Source of the DNA: Reyranella sp.
GTDB lineage: Bacteria > Pseudomonadota > Alphaproteobacteria > Reyranellales > Reyranellaceae
Direction of reading: 5' to 3'
NCBI GenBank assembly: GCA_016780605.1
Contig: JADHLS010000263.1
Location: 1 to 7,008 of the forward strand
DNA: 7,008 nt
The notes under the pieces were generated by a model. That model was not told the DNA's origin and ran no database searches. It worked only from the letters and a program-made list of their open reading frames with translations. Shown one piece after another: positions 6,079 through 7,008 of this stretch (positions are counted from its first letter, which is position 1; every line of letters begins with the position of its first letter). A program made the position numbers and the translations under genes.

Positions 6079-6883
6079 CGCCCGGCCCGAGCTGCGCCGC
6101 GATCCACGGCAACGCCTCGCGCATCGCCTCCTCGAAGCGCCATGGCGGATTGATCACTGCCAAGGCGCAGGCGGCGAGCTTGCCCGGCTCGATGCCATGG
6201 AGCGCCATCTCGAGGGCCAACGGCTTGAAGCCTGCGAGCTCTCGGGCAAAGACGGCAGCATTGTCGTCCTTGATTGGATACCAGACGGCATAGCAACCGG
6301 TCGCGAAGCGCCGGATGGCTTGGCGCAGGGCGCGCAGCAGGCGTTCGTACTCATCCGTCGCCTCGAATGGCGGGTCGATCAGCACCAGGCCACGCCGCTC
6401 GACCGGCGGCAGCAGCGCCTTCAGCACCTTGTAGCCGTCGGCCTGCCGCACCTCGACGGCCCGATCGCCCGCGAACTCGCGCTTGAGCGCCAGCGCCTCC
6501 TCGGGGTGAAGCTCGCAGACGACGAAGCGATCGCCCGGCCGCAAGGCTGCGCGCACCAGGCGCGGCGAGCCGGGATAGCGGCGCAGCCCCCCGTCAGACG
6601 GCCCGAACTTGCGATCGTAGGCCGCGACGGCCGCAAGATAGCGCGCGACGGCAGCCGGCATGCCGGAACGAGAGGCGGCCGCAAGCCGCACGATGCCCGC
6701 GCCCGCCTCACCGGTGCGGCGAGCCTGGCTGCCCGCAAGATCGTAGCCACCGGCGCCGGCATGCGTATCGAGCACGAACAGCTTCTTGTCCTTGGCCGTC
6801 AGCAGCCGCAGCAACTCGCAAAGCGCGGTGTGCTTCAGCAGGTCGGCAAAGTTGCCGGCGTGGTAGCCGTGGCGGTAGTTCAT
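6020..6883 (-). CDS. rlmJ: 23S rRNA (adenine(2030)-N6)-methyltransferase RlmJ
   Basis: The 287-aa protein starts with MNYRHGYHAGNFADLLKHT, the hallmark N-terminus of RlmJ. It carries the SAM-binding DTHAGAGGY (39-47), a YPGSP loop (103-107), CELHP (123-127), the catalytic DPPFE (160-164) and WYPIK (201-205). RlmJ uses S-adenosylmethionine to methylate N6 of A2030 in 23S rRNA. Length is close to the E. coli protein (280 aa). The frame extends 13 codons upstream, but the ATG at 6883 matches the family start. No Shine-Dalgarno precedes it, and a -10-like TATAGC ends 6 nt upstream. The C-terminal 19 or so residues are Ala/Pro/Ser-rich, unlike the conserved core, and are encoded antisense to the end of the MFS gene. 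They look like a stop-codon extension. Confidence 0.95.
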   Translation of the reverse strand: MNYRHGYHAGNFADLLKHTALCELLRLLTAKDKKLFVLDTHAGAGGYDLAGSQARRTGEAGAGIVRLAAASRSGMPAAVARYLAAVAAYDRKFGPSDGGLRRYPGSPRLVRAALRPGDRFVVCELHPEEALALKREFAGDRAVEVRQADGYKVLKALLPPVERRGLVLIDPPFEATDEYERLLRALRQAIRRFATGCYAVWYPIKDDNAAVFARELAGFKPLALEMALHGIEPGKLAACALAVINPPWRFEEAMREALPWIAAQLGPGVRATVSAPPASAPARASGA

Positions 6884-6889
6884 GCCACG

Positions 6890-6898
6890 GCTATAGCA
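6890..6898 (-). promoter_or_regulatory. extended -10 candidate for rlmJ, within a palindromic GCTATAGC
   Basis: On the minus strand TGCTATAGC (6898-6890) has the form of an extended -10 (TGn-TATAnn). Only 6 nt separate it from the rlmJ ATG, which would give a leaderless or nearly leaderless mRNA. A TTGAAG (6922-6917) lies 21 nt upstream, too far for a standard -35. GCTATAGC (6890-6897) is an exact palindrome, so the same box could serve as a -10 for the rightward amidase gene. Confidence 0.35.
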
Positions 6899-6932
6899 TC
6901 GGGGGCACGGGTTGTGCTTCAACAGTGGCCAA

Positions 6933-6938
6933 GAGGGG
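6933..6938 (+). promoter_or_regulatory. Shine-Dalgarno of the acetamidase/formamidase gene
   Basis: GAGGGG (6933-6938) lies 7 nt before the ATG at 6946 and supports that start. Confidence 0.75.
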
Positions 6939-6945
6939 AACCACG

Positions 6946-7008
6946 ATGGCCAACTACGAGCTCAATTCTTCGCCCGAGACCTGTCACTGGGGCTATTTCG
7001 ACAGCAAG
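6946..7008 (+). CDS. acetamidase/formamidase family protein, N-terminal fragment
   Basis: Only the first 21 codons are in the window; the gene continues past the right edge. The peptide MANYELNSSPETCHWGYFDS contains SPETCHWGYFD, which I recognise as the conserved opening of FmdA/AmdA-type amidases. Full-length members hydrolyse formamide, acetamide or related short amides to ammonia and the acid, and are about 300-400 aa. A good Shine-Dalgarno precedes the ATG. It is divergent from rlmJ with a 62-bp gap. A link to the nearby MFS transporter through short carboxylates is conceivable but not shown. Substrate and completeness cannot be judged from this piece. Confidence 0.75.
   Translation, partial: MANYELNSSPETCHWGYFDSK

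Noticed and set aside
4869..6293. A 474-codon arginine-rich open frame on the plus strand
   Set aside because: It is the +2-type shadow of the MFS gene and runs into the antisense of rlmJ; no family resemblance.
1..7008. A defence, mobile or biosynthetic system of an undescribed kind
   Set aside because: Every sizeable coding frame that stands up matches a known family, there are no recombinase, transposase or nuclease genes, and there is no CRISPR-like spacing.

Overview
The base composition is strongly GC-rich, and the proteins (a STAS-fused MlaE permease, a PPK2 of the polyphosphate:AMP type, RlmJ, an acetamidase/formamidase) have an alphaproteobacterial flavour, most like soil or environmental Hyphomicrobiales/Rhodospirillales. 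This placement is inferred from protein style and gene order, not from a marker gene. I see no mobile element, CRISPR array, tRNA or rRNA in the window.

Positions 82-3831 hold a compact four-gene operon on the minus strand. In transcription order it encodes a STAS+MlaE permease, an MlaF-type ATPase, an MlaD-type MCE protein with a long helical tail, and a PqiC-like (ABC_trans_aux) lipoprotein. Junctions are TGATG, an 11-nt gap, and ATGA, so translation is probably coupled. Together they would form an inner-membrane MCE lipid transporter reaching towards the outer membrane. No MlaC is present; the lipoprotein sits in the place of a downstream envelope partner. The stretch at 1-81 is non-coding as far as I can tell and holds a GC-rich hairpin inside an imperfect tandem repeat.

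Across a 93-bp divergent intergenic region (3832-3924) with a TTGAC-N3-GTCAA dyad, a single-domain PPK2 gene runs on the plus strand (3925-4743). It is followed after 87 nt by an MFS transporter of the monocarboxylate/oxalate-formate-like group (4831-6078). The MFS gene converges on and overlaps by 59 bp the rlmJ gene on the minus strand (6020-6883). A second divergent region (6884-6945) separates rlmJ from the first 21 codons of an acetamidase/formamidase gene cut by the window edge.

Most of this is ordinary core-type content; I do not see evidence for a new defence, mobile or biosynthetic system. The points worth a second look are the composition of the MCE system, the overlapping convergent gene ends, the apparently leaderless starts, and the two divergent regulatory regions.
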